Origin: Thalassospira australica
Lineage (GTDB): Bacteria > Pseudomonadota > Alphaproteobacteria > Rhodospirillales > Thalassospiraceae
Direction of reading: 5' to 3'
Length of the DNA: 64,000 nt
Assembly (NCBI RefSeq): GCF_000763295.1
Contig: NZ_JRJE01000020.1
Span: forward strand, 124,001 to 188,000
How positions within the stretch are numbered: position 1 is the first letter of the stretch; each line of letters starts with the position of its first letter. Positions 31,944 through 40,786 of this stretch are shown here, in pieces. The notes beneath the pieces are model-generated. The model saw nothing but the letters and a program-made list of their open reading frames with translations, ran no database searches and was not told the origin of the DNA. Both the position numbers and the translations under genes were made by a program.

Positions 31944-34019
31944 ATGAACTTTTCTTCCTTGTCCCTTGGCGCCAAGCTGACAGTTGCAAGCGCCTTGGCC
32001 ATCGCAGTCTGCCTGATCGCAGGCATCTCCCTTCAAACAATCCAAACCGGCAAAACCACCGAAAACCTGACCGCTGGCGAAGCGCGCGCCGTGGCCAGCC
32101 ATCATGCAGAACAGGCCGGAAGTGTTCTGAATGGCGGCATGCTCGTTGCCAAAAACCTTGCCGGTGCATTTCGTGCCATCCGCGAACAGGGCGGTGCAGA
32201 TCGGAAGGCCTATAACGAAATTCTCAATCGCACGCTGATGGATAACCCGTCACTTGCTGGCGCCTGGTCGGGGTTTGAGCCCAATGCGCTGGATGGCAAG
32301 GATGGCGACTACAAGAACGAAGGCGAACCATTTGGCGATGGCAGCGGTAAGTATGTGACCTACTACTATAACTTTGGTGACGGCATTACCCCCTATCACC
32401 TGACCGGTTTGGATGATCCATCGGTCAATGAATATTACACCACCCCGCGTGACACCAATAAACCCTATGTCACTGATGCCATTACCTATGACATTCAGGG
32501 CCGTGACGTTGTTCTGACGTCCTTTGTCTATCCGGTACAAAATCCGGCGGGCAAGTTCCTTGGCGTTCTGGGGGTTGACCTTGAACTCAATGCCCTGTCC
32601 GAACGGTTTGCCGAACTGACCCCGTTTGGCACCGGCACGGTTAATCTGGTCTCGGCCCAGGGCACGTGGGTTGCCCATGAAGACCCGGACGTGCGCGGCA
32701 CCACACTTGCCAATGACAACACCGTTCATGCCGCCATCCTTGAGGCCATGAAAAGCGGCAAACCAACCCGCATCGACGATGATACGACCATGCACATGAT
32801 TGTCCCGGTCGAAATCGCTGGATACCCCAATCAATGGGGCGTGGTTGTCAATGTGCCACTTGCGACGGTTTATGCACCGGCAGACAGCCTGCGCAATGCC
32901 ACCCTGATTGGCGGTGTGATCCTGCTTGCGATTGTGATTGGCGTTGTTCTGTTTTCGACCACAAGCCTTGTGTCCCGTCCGATGACCAATGTTGCCGGTG
33001 TGATTGATCACCTGCAAAAGGGCAACTTTGACATCACGGTCCCCTATCTCAAACGCGATGATGAAATCGGGGCAATTGCCAAGGCGCTAGAGGCTTTCAA
33101 GGAAGCATCCGCTGGCATGCAAAAGGCTGAACGCGAAAAGCTTGAAGCCGAACAACGCGCAAGCGAAGAACGCAATCGCACGCGATTGCAGATGGCCAAC
33201 GATTTTGAAAAGTCGGTTGGGTCCATTGTTGTCAATGTTTCTGACAGTGCCGAAAACATGGAAACGGTTTCCCGTCAGATGCGCCGGGCGGCCGATGAAA
33301 GCTCCGAACAGGCTGTGGTGGTTTCTGCCGCCGCCGATGAAGCCAGCGCCAACGTGCAAACAGTGGCATCGGCGACCGAGGAGCTCTCTGCCTCCATTCA
33401 GGAAATCAGCTCTCAGGTGTCAAAATCCTCTGACATCTCCAGCACGGCTGTTGACGAAGCATCGCGAGCCAATGCCATGGTCACCGGCCTGGCAGAGGCC
33501 GCAGATCGCATTGGCGAAGTCGTCAGCCTGATCAACGACATTGCGGCCCAGACCAACCTGCTGGCCCTTAACGCAACGATCGAAGCCGCGCGCGCCGGGG
33601 AAGCCGGCAAAGGCTTTGCCGTCGTGGCACAGGAAGTTAAAAACCTTGCCAATCAGACTGCCAAGGCAACCGAAGACATCGCCCAGCAGATCGGGTCCAT
33701 TCAATCGGAAACGCAAAACACGGTCGGCGCAATTGAACGGGTGACGGAAACCATTTCCAGCATCAATGAAATTGCCACCGCCATTGCGTCTGCGGTCGAG
33801 GAACAGGGGGCGGCCACCGCTGAAATTTCGGGCAACGTACAACAGGCCGCCGCAGGCACGAACGAGGTGTCTTCCTCGATCGGGATTGTACGCAATACGT
33901 CACAGGAAACCGGTGAAGCCGCATCGAACGTGCAAGCAGGCGCAACCCAGCTTGCCGATGAAGCCCGAAATCTGGATCAACAGGTCAAAAGCTTCCTTGA
34001 TCAACTGCGCAATATCTAG
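31944..34019 (+). CDS. Methyl-accepting chemotaxis protein with Cache sensor
   Basis: A 691-aa chemoreceptor. There is a membrane helix at about residues 9-32. A large periplasmic double-Cache-type domain follows (to about 310; [69 protein letters not shown]). A second helix is at about 317-342, then HAMP and a methyl-accepting signalling domain whose hairpin tip is [40 protein letters not shown] (about 530-570). It has no C-terminal NWETF-like pentapeptide. Ligand is unknown; dCache domains often bind amino or organic acids. A terminator follows at 34068-34098. Confidence 0.93.
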   Translation: MNFSSLSLGAKLTVASALAIAVCLIAGISLQTIQTGKTTENLTAGEARAVASHHAEQAGSVLNGGMLVAKNLAGAFRAIREQGGADRKAYNEILNRTLMDNPSLAGAWSGFEPNALDGKDGDYKNEGEPFGDGSGKYVTYYYNFGDGITPYHLTGLDDPSVNEYYTTPRDTNKPYVTDAITYDIQGRDVVLTSFVYPVQNPAGKFLGVLGVDLELNALSERFAELTPFGTGTVNLVSAQGTWVAHEDPDVRGTTLANDNTVHAAILEAMKSGKPTRIDDDTTMHMIVPVEIAGYPNQWGVVVNVPLATVYAPADSLRNATLIGGVILLAIVIGVVLFSTTSLVSRPMTNVAGVIDHLQKGNFDITVPYLKRDDEIGAIAKALEAFKEASAGMQKAEREKLEAEQRASEERNRTRLQMANDFEKSVGSIVVNVSDSAENMETVSRQMRRAADESSEQAVVVSAAADEASANVQTVASATEELSASIQEISSQVSKSSDISSTAVDEASRANAMVTGLAEAADRIGEVVSLINDIAAQTNLLALNATIEAARAGEAGKGFAVVAQEVKNLANQTAKATEDIAQQIGSIQSETQNTVGAIERVTETISSINEIATAIASAVEEQGAATAEISGNVQQAAAGTNEVSSSIGIVRNTSQETGEAASNVQAGATQLADEARNLDQQVKSFLDQLRNI

Positions 34020-34067
34020 GGTCAGGCCCCTAGAACCGGCAAACGCACTAATTCACAACACATCCAA

Positions 34068-34098
34068 TGACGGCACCGGTAACCGGTGCCGTCATTTT
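34068..34098 (+). terminator. Terminator after the chemotaxis receptor
   Basis: TGACGGCACCGGT and ACCGGTGCCGTCA form a perfect 13-base inverted repeat with a one-base spacer, followed by TTTT. Confidence 0.7.
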
Positions 34099-34174
34099 GT
34101 TGATAGCCGCCCCATTAAGTGATTGAATTGTGCAAAGTCTTCGCTTTAGGCCCCTTCAGACAAGGAAACCGCCC

Positions 34175-34579
34175 ATGCTGCCGCTGCCCGTCACAATTTT
34201 CACCACTGGTGTTTTCGCCCTGATGCTGACGACACTGGACTTGCTGGTTTCACTGCGCCGTCGCGACCTGAAACTTTTGATGGGCGATGGGGATGATATG
34301 TCGTTGCGCCGCCGCATTCGCGCGCACGGCAATTTCATCGAAAATGCCCCAATGATCATTCTGTTGGTGCTGGCGCTTGAAGCCGTATTGGCAACGTCAA
34401 ACCTTGTCTGGCCCGTCGCCGTTATTCTGATTATATCGCGCCTGTTGCACGCCATCGGTGCCATAAGCGGCAATCCGCGTTTGATTTTTCCGGCAATGCT
34501 CAGCCAACATGCGATCTTTGTGATTTGTGGCATCTGGCTTCTGATCCAGACACTGAGCCTTCTTGCCCAGGCAGCATGA
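34175..34579 (+). CDS. MAPEG-family membrane protein
   Basis: A 134-aa protein with four membrane helices, matching the MAPEG family (membrane-associated eicosanoid/glutathione metabolism). The N-terminal VTIFTTGVFALMLTTLDLLVSLRRRD helix, RRRIRAHGNFIENAPMIILLVLALE (family signature RxxxNxxENxP) and FVICGIWLLIQTL are visible. The start at 34175 has AAGGAAA upstream; the earlier in-frame ATG at 34130 lacks this. Its stop overlaps the start of the DUF1801 gene (ATGA). Confidence 0.85.
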   Translation: MLPLPVTIFTTGVFALMLTTLDLLVSLRRRDLKLLMGDGDDMSLRRRIRAHGNFIENAPMIILLVLALEAVLATSNLVWPVAVILIISRLLHAIGAISGNPRLIFPAMLSQHAIFVICGIWLLIQTLSLLAQAA

Positions 34580-35007
34580 TGATGGTGAACACACCCGCTT
34601 CAGACTCTGTCGTCGTCAAACGCCTTGGCACCTATCCGCAAGAAGCTCGCGAAAAACTGCTTTGCATTCGCGCATGGGTCTTTGAACTTGCGAATGCGGA
34701 CACCTCAATTGGCAAGATTGATGAAAGTCTGAAGTGGGGGGAACCGGCATGGCGGCCGAAATCCGGGGTTGGCACAACCATCCGGGCAGACTGGAAGGAA
34801 AAGACCCCTGATCAGGTCATGGTGTTCTTTGATTGCAAAACCGATCTGATTGATCGCACCCGAAGCCTGCTGTCAGCCGATCTGACATGCGAAGGCAACC
34901 GTGCGATTGTCCTGCCGCTTGCTTCTGCCCTTCCCGAAGCGGCACTTAAAACCGCACTTGGCTGGGCGTTGACCTATCACCGGGACCGCAAAGCAACCCG
35001 AGCTTAG
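34576..35007 (+). CDS. DUF1801 domain protein
   Basis: A 143-aa DUF1801 (YdhG-like) protein. It has the family pattern REKLLCIRAWVFELANADTSIGKIDESLKWGEPAWRPKSGVGTTIRADWKEKTPDQVMVFFDCKT and LPLASALPEAALKTALGWALTYHRDR. Function is not established; a non-enzymatic stress or binding role is possible. ATG at 34576 overlaps the MAPEG stop; two further in-frame ATGs follow immediately, so the exact start is uncertain by six bases. Confidence 0.8.
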   Translation: MMMVNTPASDSVVVKRLGTYPQEAREKLLCIRAWVFELANADTSIGKIDESLKWGEPAWRPKSGVGTTIRADWKEKTPDQVMVFFDCKTDLIDRTRSLLSADLTCEGNRAIVLPLASALPEAALKTALGWALTYHRDRKATRA

Positions 35008-35016
35008 GGCGCAAAC

Positions 35017-35475
35017 TCATAGCTTTTTGACACTGGCATCCATCTGATCACGCAGGGTGCGTAAATCACGATTCAGGCGTTTGGCCGTTTCAGTATCCAG
35101 CCCTGTTGCCTCAAGAATGCAGGGGGGAACGTCCTGTGCCTTTTCCCGCAGAACCTTGCCGACCTCCGTCAGGCGAACCCGCACGGACCGTTCATCTTCG
35201 GGATCACGTTTGCGCACGACAAACCCGTTGGCCTCAAGACGCTTGAGCAACGGCGTTAACGTGTTGGATTCCAGATACATCTTTTCGCCGATGCTGCGCA
35301 CCGACTGATTGTCTTCCTGCCAGAGTGCTACCATCACAAGATATTGCGGGTAGGTCAGGCCAAGCTCGTCAAGCAACGGCTTGTAGATGCGGTTGAACGC
35401 ATGCCCCGCCGAATAGACCGAAAAGCAAAGGAAGTTTTCAAGCTGCAGAAGATCATCTTTGGAAGACCCGTTCAT
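35017..35475 (-). CDS. ohrR: OhrR, organic hydroperoxide-sensing MarR repressor
   Basis: A 152-aa MarR-family regulator of the OhrR subgroup. The redox-sensing Cys is C17 in LENFLCFSVYSAGHAFNRIYKPLL, the characteristic OhrR N-terminus. The winged helix runs from about 45 to 110 (LGLTYPQYLVMVALWQEDNQSVRSIGEKMYLESNTLTPLLKRLE). On oxidation by organic hydroperoxides it leaves DNA and derepresses ohr. Two operator-like boxes lie upstream. It is divergent from the secreted hydrolase and Ohr genes. Confidence 0.9.
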   Translation of the reverse strand: MNGSSKDDLLQLENFLCFSVYSAGHAFNRIYKPLLDELGLTYPQYLVMVALWQEDNQSVRSIGEKMYLESNTLTPLLKRLEANGFVVRKRDPEDERSVRVRLTEVGKVLREKAQDVPPCILEATGLDTETAKRLNRDLRTLRDQMDASVKKL

Positions 35476-35596
35476 CGGCTTTGGTCCATCTGTATGTGTG
35501 ACACCTTGTCAATGACATCAGGCCCCCGCCCGCAAACCGGAGCATATCCAGCCCGGCGACATCCGGCGACCTGAAGATCAAAGCGGACAACATTAA

Positions 35597-35623
35597 ATCG
35601 TGCACAATTTAATTGCAAGCGAT
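35597..35623. promoter_or_regulatory. OhrR box 1 (imperfect)
   Basis: A 27-base imperfect palindrome: ATCGTGCACAATT, T, AATTGCAAGCGAT. Arms match at 9 of 13 positions. The AATTTAATT core is like that of known OhrR/MarR operators. It lies in the divergent region, 121 bases from the ohrR start. Confidence 0.5.
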
Positions 35624-35654
35624 TTCATCGCATACCTGATTTGCAAATATTTAT

Positions 35655-35681
35655 ATCGTACACGATTTAATTGTGTGCGAT
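35655..35681. promoter_or_regulatory. OhrR box 2
   Basis: A 27-base palindrome: ATCGTACACGATT, T, AATTGTGTGCGAT, 11 of 13 arm positions matching and centred on the same ATTTAAT core as box 1. It lies 59 bases upstream of the hydrolase start. Confidence 0.65.
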
Positions 35682-35739
35682 ATAACATGCCATGAACAAC
35701 ACACCGCCCGGTCTTACGGGCCTTGAAAGGATGAAAACC

Positions 35740-36771
35740 ATGAGTCCTCTTAAAGTCAAAATTGCTTCTGCTGCCTTTGCTGTTTCCACAGCACTGGCAT
35801 CTTCCGCGGCCATTGCCGATCCGGTACTCGAACAGACCACCCGGAACTTTATCAATGCACTTGAAGCTTCTGGTGGGCCGGCGATCTATACCCTGACCCC
35901 TGATGAAGCACGCAACGTTCTTGCCGGTGCCCAGGCAGGCGATATTGCCAAACCGGCTGTCGACATCACGGATACGGTCTTTGGCGTTGGCCCGACAGGC
36001 GCCACCAAGGTCCGCATCATCCGACCGGCGGGCAATACAGAACGTCTTCCCGTGATCGTGTACTTCCATGGCGCAGGCTGGGTGATGGGCGATACCGGCA
36101 CCCATGATCGTCTGGTGCGCGAACTGGCTGTTCGTGCCAATGCCGCCCTGGTGTTTGTCGATTACGAACGCTCCCCCGAGGCGCGCTATCCGGTTGCGAT
36201 CGAACAGGACTACGCTGTCACCAAATATGTTGCCGAGCATGGTGAACAACTCAATATCGATCCGACCCGACTGGCGATTGCCGGTGACAGTGTCGGGGGC
36301 AATATGACCGCTGTGGTCTCCCTTCTGGCCGAAGAACGGGGTGGCCCGGACATCACCACACAGGTTCTGTTCTATCCGGTAACCGATGCCGATTTTAACA
36401 ACGGGTCCTACACCGAATTTGCCAATGGCCCGTGGTTGACCGAGCCTGCGATGGAATGGTTCTGGAACCAGTACCTGCCGGACGGCGTTGATCGTACGGA
36501 TCCGAAAATCACACCGATCCACGCAAGTGCCGATCAGCTTGCCGGTCAGGCCCCGGCCCTTGTGATCACCGCAGAAAATGACGTACTGCGTGACGAAGGC
36601 GAAGAATACGCCCGCAAACTCAGCCAGGCTGGCGTTGATGTCACCGTGACGCGTTACAACGGAACGATCCATGATTTTGTGATGCTCAACGCGCTTGCCG
36701 ATACTCCGGCAGCCAAGGGCGCGATTGCTCAGGCGGGTCAGTATCTTCATACCGCTCTGCACGGCCAGTGA
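35740..36771 (+). CDS. Exported alpha/beta hydrolase (HSL-type esterase)
   Basis: A 343-aa protein with an N-terminal signal peptide (KVKIASAAFAVSTALASSAAIADP; cleavage near AIA-DP). It has the hormone-sensitive-lipase-type oxyanion motif YFHGAGW (HGAG 110-113), nucleophile S184 in AGDSVGGN, an Asp in ENDVLRDEG and the His in IHDF. It probably hydrolyses esters in the periplasm. Start taken at the ATG at 35740, preceded by AGGA; the ATG at 35731 is possible. The leader AAAGGATGAAAACCATG is also found before ohr. It lies between OhrR boxes and ohr, so induction by organic hydroperoxides is expected. Confidence 0.88.
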   Translation: MSPLKVKIASAAFAVSTALASSAAIADPVLEQTTRNFINALEASGGPAIYTLTPDEARNVLAGAQAGDIAKPAVDITDTVFGVGPTGATKVRIIRPAGNTERLPVIVYFHGAGWVMGDTGTHDRLVRELAVRANAALVFVDYERSPEARYPVAIEQDYAVTKYVAEHGEQLNIDPTRLAIAGDSVGGNMTAVVSLLAEERGGPDITTQVLFYPVTDADFNNGSYTEFANGPWLTEPAMEWFWNQYLPDGVDRTDPKITPIHASADQLAGQAPALVITAENDVLRDEGEEYARKLSQAGVDVTVTRYNGTIHDFVMLNALADTPAAKGAIAQAGQYLHTALHGQ

Positions 36772-36905
36772 TCACAAAAGTTTCATACTCTCTTTCGGGT
36801 AGGTGCGCTTGCACCTTCCCACCCCCGGCGACATATGAAGGACTGCGGTCCGAAACAGCCGGGTAATCACCAACCGAACCGACGTTCAAACAAAGGATGA
36901 AAACC

Positions 36906-37331
36906 ATGTCTGTTGATGTCAAATACACCGCACACGCTTCTGCAACGGGTGGCCGCGATGGCCGCGCCACGACCGATGACGGCAGCATCGATGTCAAGCT
37001 GACCACGCCCAAGGAACTTGGTGGCGCTGGCGGTGACGGCAACAACCCCGAACAGCTGTTTGCGATGGGCTACTCGGCCTGCTTCATCGGCGCGATGAAA
37101 TTCGTCTCATCCCAGGGCGGCCCGAAGGTGCCCCAGGATGTATCTGTCAGTGCCGATGTTGGCATCGGCCCACGCGACGCTGGCGGCTTTGGCCTTGCGG
37201 TTACGCTCAATGTTTCGCTTCCGGGTCTTGATAAGGCCGAGGCAGAAAAGCTTGTCGAAGAAGCTCACAAAATCTGCCCTTATTCCAACGCAACCCGCGG
37301 CAATGTCGATGTGAAATCTGTCGTCGCGTAA
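36906..37331 (+). CDS. ohr: Organic hydroperoxide resistance protein Ohr
   Basis: A 141-aa OsmC/Ohr-family thiol peroxidase. The reactive cysteine is C59 (GYSACFIGAM) and the resolving cysteine C124 (HKICPYSNATRGN). The Arg-containing N-terminal loop (GGRDGRATTDDG) and NPEQLFAMGYSACF are typical. It reduces fatty-acid and other organic hydroperoxides using lipoylated proteins. Start at 36906 has AAAGGA upstream; ATG at 36897 is less likely. It follows the hydrolase by 134 bases and ends in a terminator region. Confidence 0.93.
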   Translation: MSVDVKYTAHASATGGRDGRATTDDGSIDVKLTTPKELGGAGGDGNNPEQLFAMGYSACFIGAMKFVSSQGGPKVPQDVSVSADVGIGPRDAGGFGLAVTLNVSLPGLDKAEAEKLVEEAHKICPYSNATRGNVDVKSVVA

Positions 37332-37388
37332 CGCACAACCTCCCCCCTGCTGGTCAGCATCCCCCCTAATCCGCTGACCAGCAATTTC

Positions 37389-37420
37389 AGGCCCGGTGTT
37401 ACCCCGCACCGGGCCTTTTT
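37389..37420 (+). terminator. Terminator after ohr
   Basis: AGGCCCGGTG, loop TTACCCCG, CACCGGGCCT, then TTTTT. Located between ohr and the ABM gene at 37518. Confidence 0.88.
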
Positions 37421-37517
37421 CTGTTTTGTCTCTACTTGTGGAACAACCGTTTGTCCGGCAGTGTGTCTGGCAATGACCCTTCCGAACACAAACCCATAAC
37501 AAAGTCAGGAAACCACA

Positions 37518-37814
37518 ATGACCAAGCAGCTTACCGTTGTTGCCACCGCACGCGCCAAACCCGGCATGGAAGAAGAACTTGGCAAACGGCTTTTGGCATT
37601 GGTCGAACCCTCCCGCGCCGAAGAAGGCTGCCTTGGCTATGACATGCACCAGTCAAAGGATGATCCAGCGGTCTGGCTGGCCTATGAAAACTGGCGCTCG
37701 GAAGAGGACCTCGCCCTGCATTTTGAGATGCCCTACCTGAAGGCCTTTGGCGACACCGGTGATGAAGTGCTTGCAGGTCCGGTTGATGTCCGTACATTCA
37801 GCCTCAAATCATAA
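37518..37814 (+). CDS. Putative quinol monooxygenase (ABM domain)
   Basis: A 98-aa ABM-domain protein of the YgiN-like group (LTVVATARAKPGMEEELGKRLLALVEPSRAEEGCLGYDMHQSKDDPAVWLAYENWRSEEDLALHFEMPYLKAF). Such proteins bind quinols or similar aromatics and are often near oxidative-stress genes, as here next to ohr. ATG at 37518 is preceded by AGGAAA. A catalytic role is not proven from sequence. Confidence 0.8.
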   Translation: MTKQLTVVATARAKPGMEEELGKRLLALVEPSRAEEGCLGYDMHQSKDDPAVWLAYENWRSEEDLALHFEMPYLKAFGDTGDEVLAGPVDVRTFSLKS

Positions 37815-37844
37815 CGCCTGATATGACCTGACGGATTTTCAACC

Positions 37845-38282
37845 GTGCTTTTCGCTCTTTTCCTCTCTGCTCTTACATCGGCCACCATCCTGCCCGGCAC
37901 GTCCGAAGCCGCCCTTGGCGCGCTGGTGGCATCGGGGGATCATGCCGTGTGGCTGCTTGTCAGCATTGCGACCATCGGCAATGTTCTGGGGTCTTTGGTA
38001 AACTGGTGGCTTGGTCTTTATGTCGAGCATTTCAAAGACCGGCGCTGGTTCCCGGTATCAGAGGCAGCACTTGACCGCGCGTCAAACTGGTTTGCCAAGT
38101 ATGGCCTGTGGTCGCTTTTGCTGTCGTGGCTTCCGATCATTGGTGATCCGCTGACCCTGTTTGCCGGGGTGATGCGGGTGCACTTTGTGCCATTTCTGAT
38201 CTTGGTCACGCTTGGCAAACTGGCCCGCTACATCATGATTGCCGGCGGCATGTCCTGGCTTGTATCGTTATTTGCCAGCTAG
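37845..38282 (+). CDS. yqaA: YqaA-family (DedA-like) membrane protein
   Basis: A 145-aa inner-membrane protein of the VTT/DedA superfamily from a GTG at 37845. The family motifs are LPGTSEAALGALVASG near the N-terminus, GNVLGSLVNWWLGLYVEHF, and the FAKYGLWSLLLSWLPIIGDPLTLFAGVMRVHFVPFLILVTLGKLARY block with the conserved Gly and Arg. Relatives act as lipid (undecaprenyl phosphate or phospholipid) translocases. The start lies 30 bases after the ABM stop. Confidence 0.88.
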   Translation: MLFALFLSALTSATILPGTSEAALGALVASGDHAVWLLVSIATIGNVLGSLVNWWLGLYVEHFKDRRWFPVSEAALDRASNWFAKYGLWSLLLSWLPIIGDPLTLFAGVMRVHFVPFLILVTLGKLARYIMIAGGMSWLVSLFAS

Positions 38283-38474
38283 TTAGTCGATATAAATATT
38301 TATCAAACTCCAAAAATAAAATTGGTATGCACGCAAATTCTTCTTCGCGTATAAACCAATAATTTAAATATAATAATATAAATCAATTGTAATTCATTAT
38401 TATAGGTGTTCCTCTTTGATCCAACAGCGCCAGCGGAAAATACTTTTCCCGGCCTGATCAAAAGGAATTTTATT
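38283..38474. other. AT-rich intergenic island
   Basis: About 190 bases, over 70% A+T through 38284-38405, in an otherwise GC-rich context. It contains repeated TATAAT-like hexamers (AATTTAAATATAATAATATA) and no reading frame. It probably carries the promoter for the membrane protein starting at 38475, but could also be a silencing-protein binding site. Confidence 0.45.
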
Positions 38475-38843
38475 ATGTCCATCGAAATCCCCGAGTGGGT
38501 CAAACCCGGAATTTGGGGCGGCGTTATCGGTGCCGTGCTGATCACCGTTGTCGGCTTTAGCACCGGCTCGGTCGTATCTGGCAGCACCGCACAAGAAATG
38601 GCCGAGACCAGTGGCAAGGAATCTGCCATTGCCGCCATGGCGCCGGTCTGCGTTGCGCAGTTCAAAATGCTGACCCCCAACAATCAGATGGAACAGCTTG
38701 CAGCACTCAAAGCAGAAAGCTCCTACAAGCGCGATGACTTTGTCATCGACAAGGGCTGGGCCACCATGCCGGGCAGCGAAGCGCCAAACAACGACATCGC
38801 ACAACGTTGCGCGTCGTTGCTGATGGATTTGGCGGAAAGCTGA
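38475..38843 (+). CDS. Small membrane-anchored protein of unknown function
   Basis: A 122-aa protein (start at 38475; AAGGAA upstream). It has one membrane helix (about residues 10-32, GIWGGVIGAVLITVVGFSTGSVVSG) and a polar domain: ESAIAAMAPVCVAQFKMLTPNNQMEQLAALKAESSYKRDDFVIDKGWATMPG and CASLLMDL. The two cysteines may pair in the periplasm. Homologous pattern (W.PGIWGG..GA.....GF..GG...) is common in uncharacterised alphaproteobacterial proteins. A terminator follows. Confidence 0.75.
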   Translation: MSIEIPEWVKPGIWGGVIGAVLITVVGFSTGSVVSGSTAQEMAETSGKESAIAAMAPVCVAQFKMLTPNNQMEQLAALKAESSYKRDDFVIDKGWATMPGSEAPNNDIAQRCASLLMDLAES

Positions 38844-38914
38844 TCTGAACGCGGCACGGGTCTGACGACGGATCCATGATCGCGACCGCGCAGGCAATAG
38901 ATACATCACATCAA

Positions 38915-38947
38915 CGCAACCGGCACCCAAGCCGGTTGCGTTTTTTT
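38915..38947 (+). terminator. Terminator downstream of the small membrane protein
   Basis: CGCAACCGGC, loop ACCCAA, GCCGGTTGCG, then TTTTTTT. Confidence 0.9.
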
Positions 38948-39131
38948 GTGCCCAAAGCACATAAAAACGGCCCATCTACACCCAAAAGAGCAATTTCGTT
39001 CAATAAATCATCCCCGCGTTCCCCCACCTTGACGCCAAGAAAAACGCACCCGGCCACACGCCTGCCCCGCCTCGCCCCACCTTGCCAAAGGCATGAAATC
39101 GAACCGGGACGCATCAAAGGAACGATCCAAA

Positions 39132-39731
39132 ATGAGCGCCACCTTAAGTCTTTATCTTTCGATGTCCGCCTTTGCCCTTGCGGCTTCCATCACGCCGGGT
39201 CCGGTCAATATTCTGGTGCTGAGTTCGGGTGTGCAATACGGCTTTCGCAAATCGCTTCGCCTTGTGTTTGGCGCAACGACGGGGTTTTGCCTACTATTGC
39301 TTCTGATCGGGCTTGGCCTGCATGAACTGCTCACAGTCTTCCCGCAAATGACCACCATCATCCAATGGGCCGGGGTCGCCTTTCTGTTGTTCATGGCCTG
39401 GAAGCTGTTTTCGTCAAACGGCGAACTTGGCAAGGAAAATGCCGATACGGGCCCCAGAGCAATCACCGGCGCCATCATGCAATGGGTCAACCCCAAGGCC
39501 TGGCTGGCGTCCATCGCCGGGATGGGGGCCTATGCCGCATCCGGTGCGCCAAGCCTGATCTGGGAATTTACCGCGATCTACTTTGTGATCTGTTTTGCAT
39601 CTGTCGCCTGCTGGGCATACGCCGGGGCGTTTTTGGCGCGTTTTCTGGGACAACCATCACGCGTTCAGATGTTTAACCGCGCCATGGCGGTATTGCTGGC
39701 GGCCAGTGCCGCGTATCTCGTTTTCGGATAG
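39132..39731 (+). CDS. LysE-family amino-acid exporter
   Basis: A 199-aa membrane protein of the LysE/RhtB family with about five to six helices. The signature ASITPGPVNILVLSSGVQYGFRKSL (SxTPGP) lies near the N-terminus, followed by GATTGFCLLLLLIGLGLHELL, AGVAFLLFMAWKLF, and IMQWVNPKAWLASIAGMGAY (WxNPKAW). It exports amino acids or related metabolites. Start at 39132 has AAGGAA upstream. It converges with the AraC gene, which could regulate it. Confidence 0.88.
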   Translation: MSATLSLYLSMSAFALAASITPGPVNILVLSSGVQYGFRKSLRLVFGATTGFCLLLLLIGLGLHELLTVFPQMTTIIQWAGVAFLLFMAWKLFSSNGELGKENADTGPRAITGAIMQWVNPKAWLASIAGMGAYAASGAPSLIWEFTAIYFVICFASVACWAYAGAFLARFLGQPSRVQMFNRAMAVLLAASAAYLVFG

Positions 39732-39755
39732 AAGCGGCCCTACTCAATGTGCGGC

Positions 39756-39834
39756 ATGAGATTCCCGCCTGCGCGGGAATGACGATGGCAAGGATCAAAT
39801 TTTACCGTCATGCCGTGAAGGCGCGGAACGGGCA
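39756..39834. repeat. REP-type repeat outside the prophage (diverged copy)
   Basis: GAGATTCCCGCCTGCGCGGG, AATGACGATGGCAAGGATCA and CCGTCATGCCGTGAAGGCGC form two weak hairpins of the same type as the composite repeats at 2877, 4916 and 7144, but shorter and more diverged. It lies between the convergent LysE and AraC genes. Confidence 0.6.
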
Positions 39835-39869
39835 TCCGTCGCCCAAAACGAGCCAAACACGCCAAGAAT

Positions 39870-40712
39870 TCAGGCCGCCTGCGCCCGCGCATAAAGCCGG
39901 GGCGTGGTGGCCGTCAGGCGTTTGAACATGCGCTGGAAATGCGCCTGATCGGCAAAACCGGTTTCAAGCGCGACATCAACGATCTTCTCCCCGCGCCTGA
40001 GCGCATGACGCGCACGCTGAATGCGGCAATTGATCAGATAGGCATAAGGCGTCATGCCATAGGTCTTTTTAAAGGCCCGCACCAGATGACTGGGCGACAC
40101 CCCGGCCGCCCCGCAGATATCGGCAAGCGACAGCGCATCAACACAATGGCTGCGAATGAAGTCCGCCGCCCGGGCCATTTTGGCATTGTCCCCTGCCCCG
40201 ACATCCGAAAGCCCGCCCTTGCGATCAAGCCGGTCGTGCAGGTCGGTGAAAAACGCTACAAGCGCCGTTTCCTTACCCAAGGCATCGATATCACCATCAA
40301 ACAGCGCATCGCCCATCGCCGTCAGATCGTGATAAAGCCCGGCGTCTTCGGGCACGATATCAGCAAACATGGCAAAATCGCCCGACGCATCTGCGCCAAT
40401 GTCACACTGCAAATCGCGCAGCCAGTCACACTCAAGATAAATCATCTGATAGGACCAGGGCACACCATTTCGCGGATTACAGGCATGAACATCTTCGGGA
40501 TTGATCACAACGACCGATCCCGCCGTCACATCATGGCTATGCCCCCGGTTCCAGCAGGTACTGGCCCCGCCCGTGATCGCACCGATGGAAAAGGTATCAT
40601 GGCTGTGCTTGGCAAAGCAGATATCACGCCCTTCCTGAACACGCTGGGCCTCGACAAACGGCAAAGCCGCGTCGCGCCAGAATTGTTGATTGGGGGTAGC
40701 GTTGCGCTCCAT
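39870..40712 (-). CDS. AraC-family transcriptional regulator
   Basis: A 280-aa regulator. The N-terminal cupin-like part (FAKHSHDTFSIGAITGGASTCWNRGHSHDVTAGSVVVINPEDVHACNPRNG) has several His typical of AraC sensor domains. The C-terminal 100 residues hold the double HTH (LADICGAAGVSPSHLVRAFKKTYGMTPYAYLINCRIQRARHALRRGEKIVDVALETGFADQAHFQRMFKRL). Neighbouring LysE-type exporter suggests control of amino-acid export, but they are convergent, so this is a weak inference. Confidence 0.88.
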   Translation of the reverse strand: MERNATPNQQFWRDAALPFVEAQRVQEGRDICFAKHSHDTFSIGAITGGASTCWNRGHSHDVTAGSVVVINPEDVHACNPRNGVPWSYQMIYLECDWLRDLQCDIGADASGDFAMFADIVPEDAGLYHDLTAMGDALFDGDIDALGKETALVAFFTDLHDRLDRKGGLSDVGAGDNAKMARAADFIRSHCVDALSLADICGAAGVSPSHLVRAFKKTYGMTPYAYLINCRIQRARHALRRGEKIVDVALETGFADQAHFQRMFKRLTATTPRLYARAQAA

Positions 40713-40786
40713 CAGGACACCATGCCGATCCGTAGTCGATAAATTCCAACATAGGTCAATTTCCCCGGTGGCGCCAGTCGCAGCCT

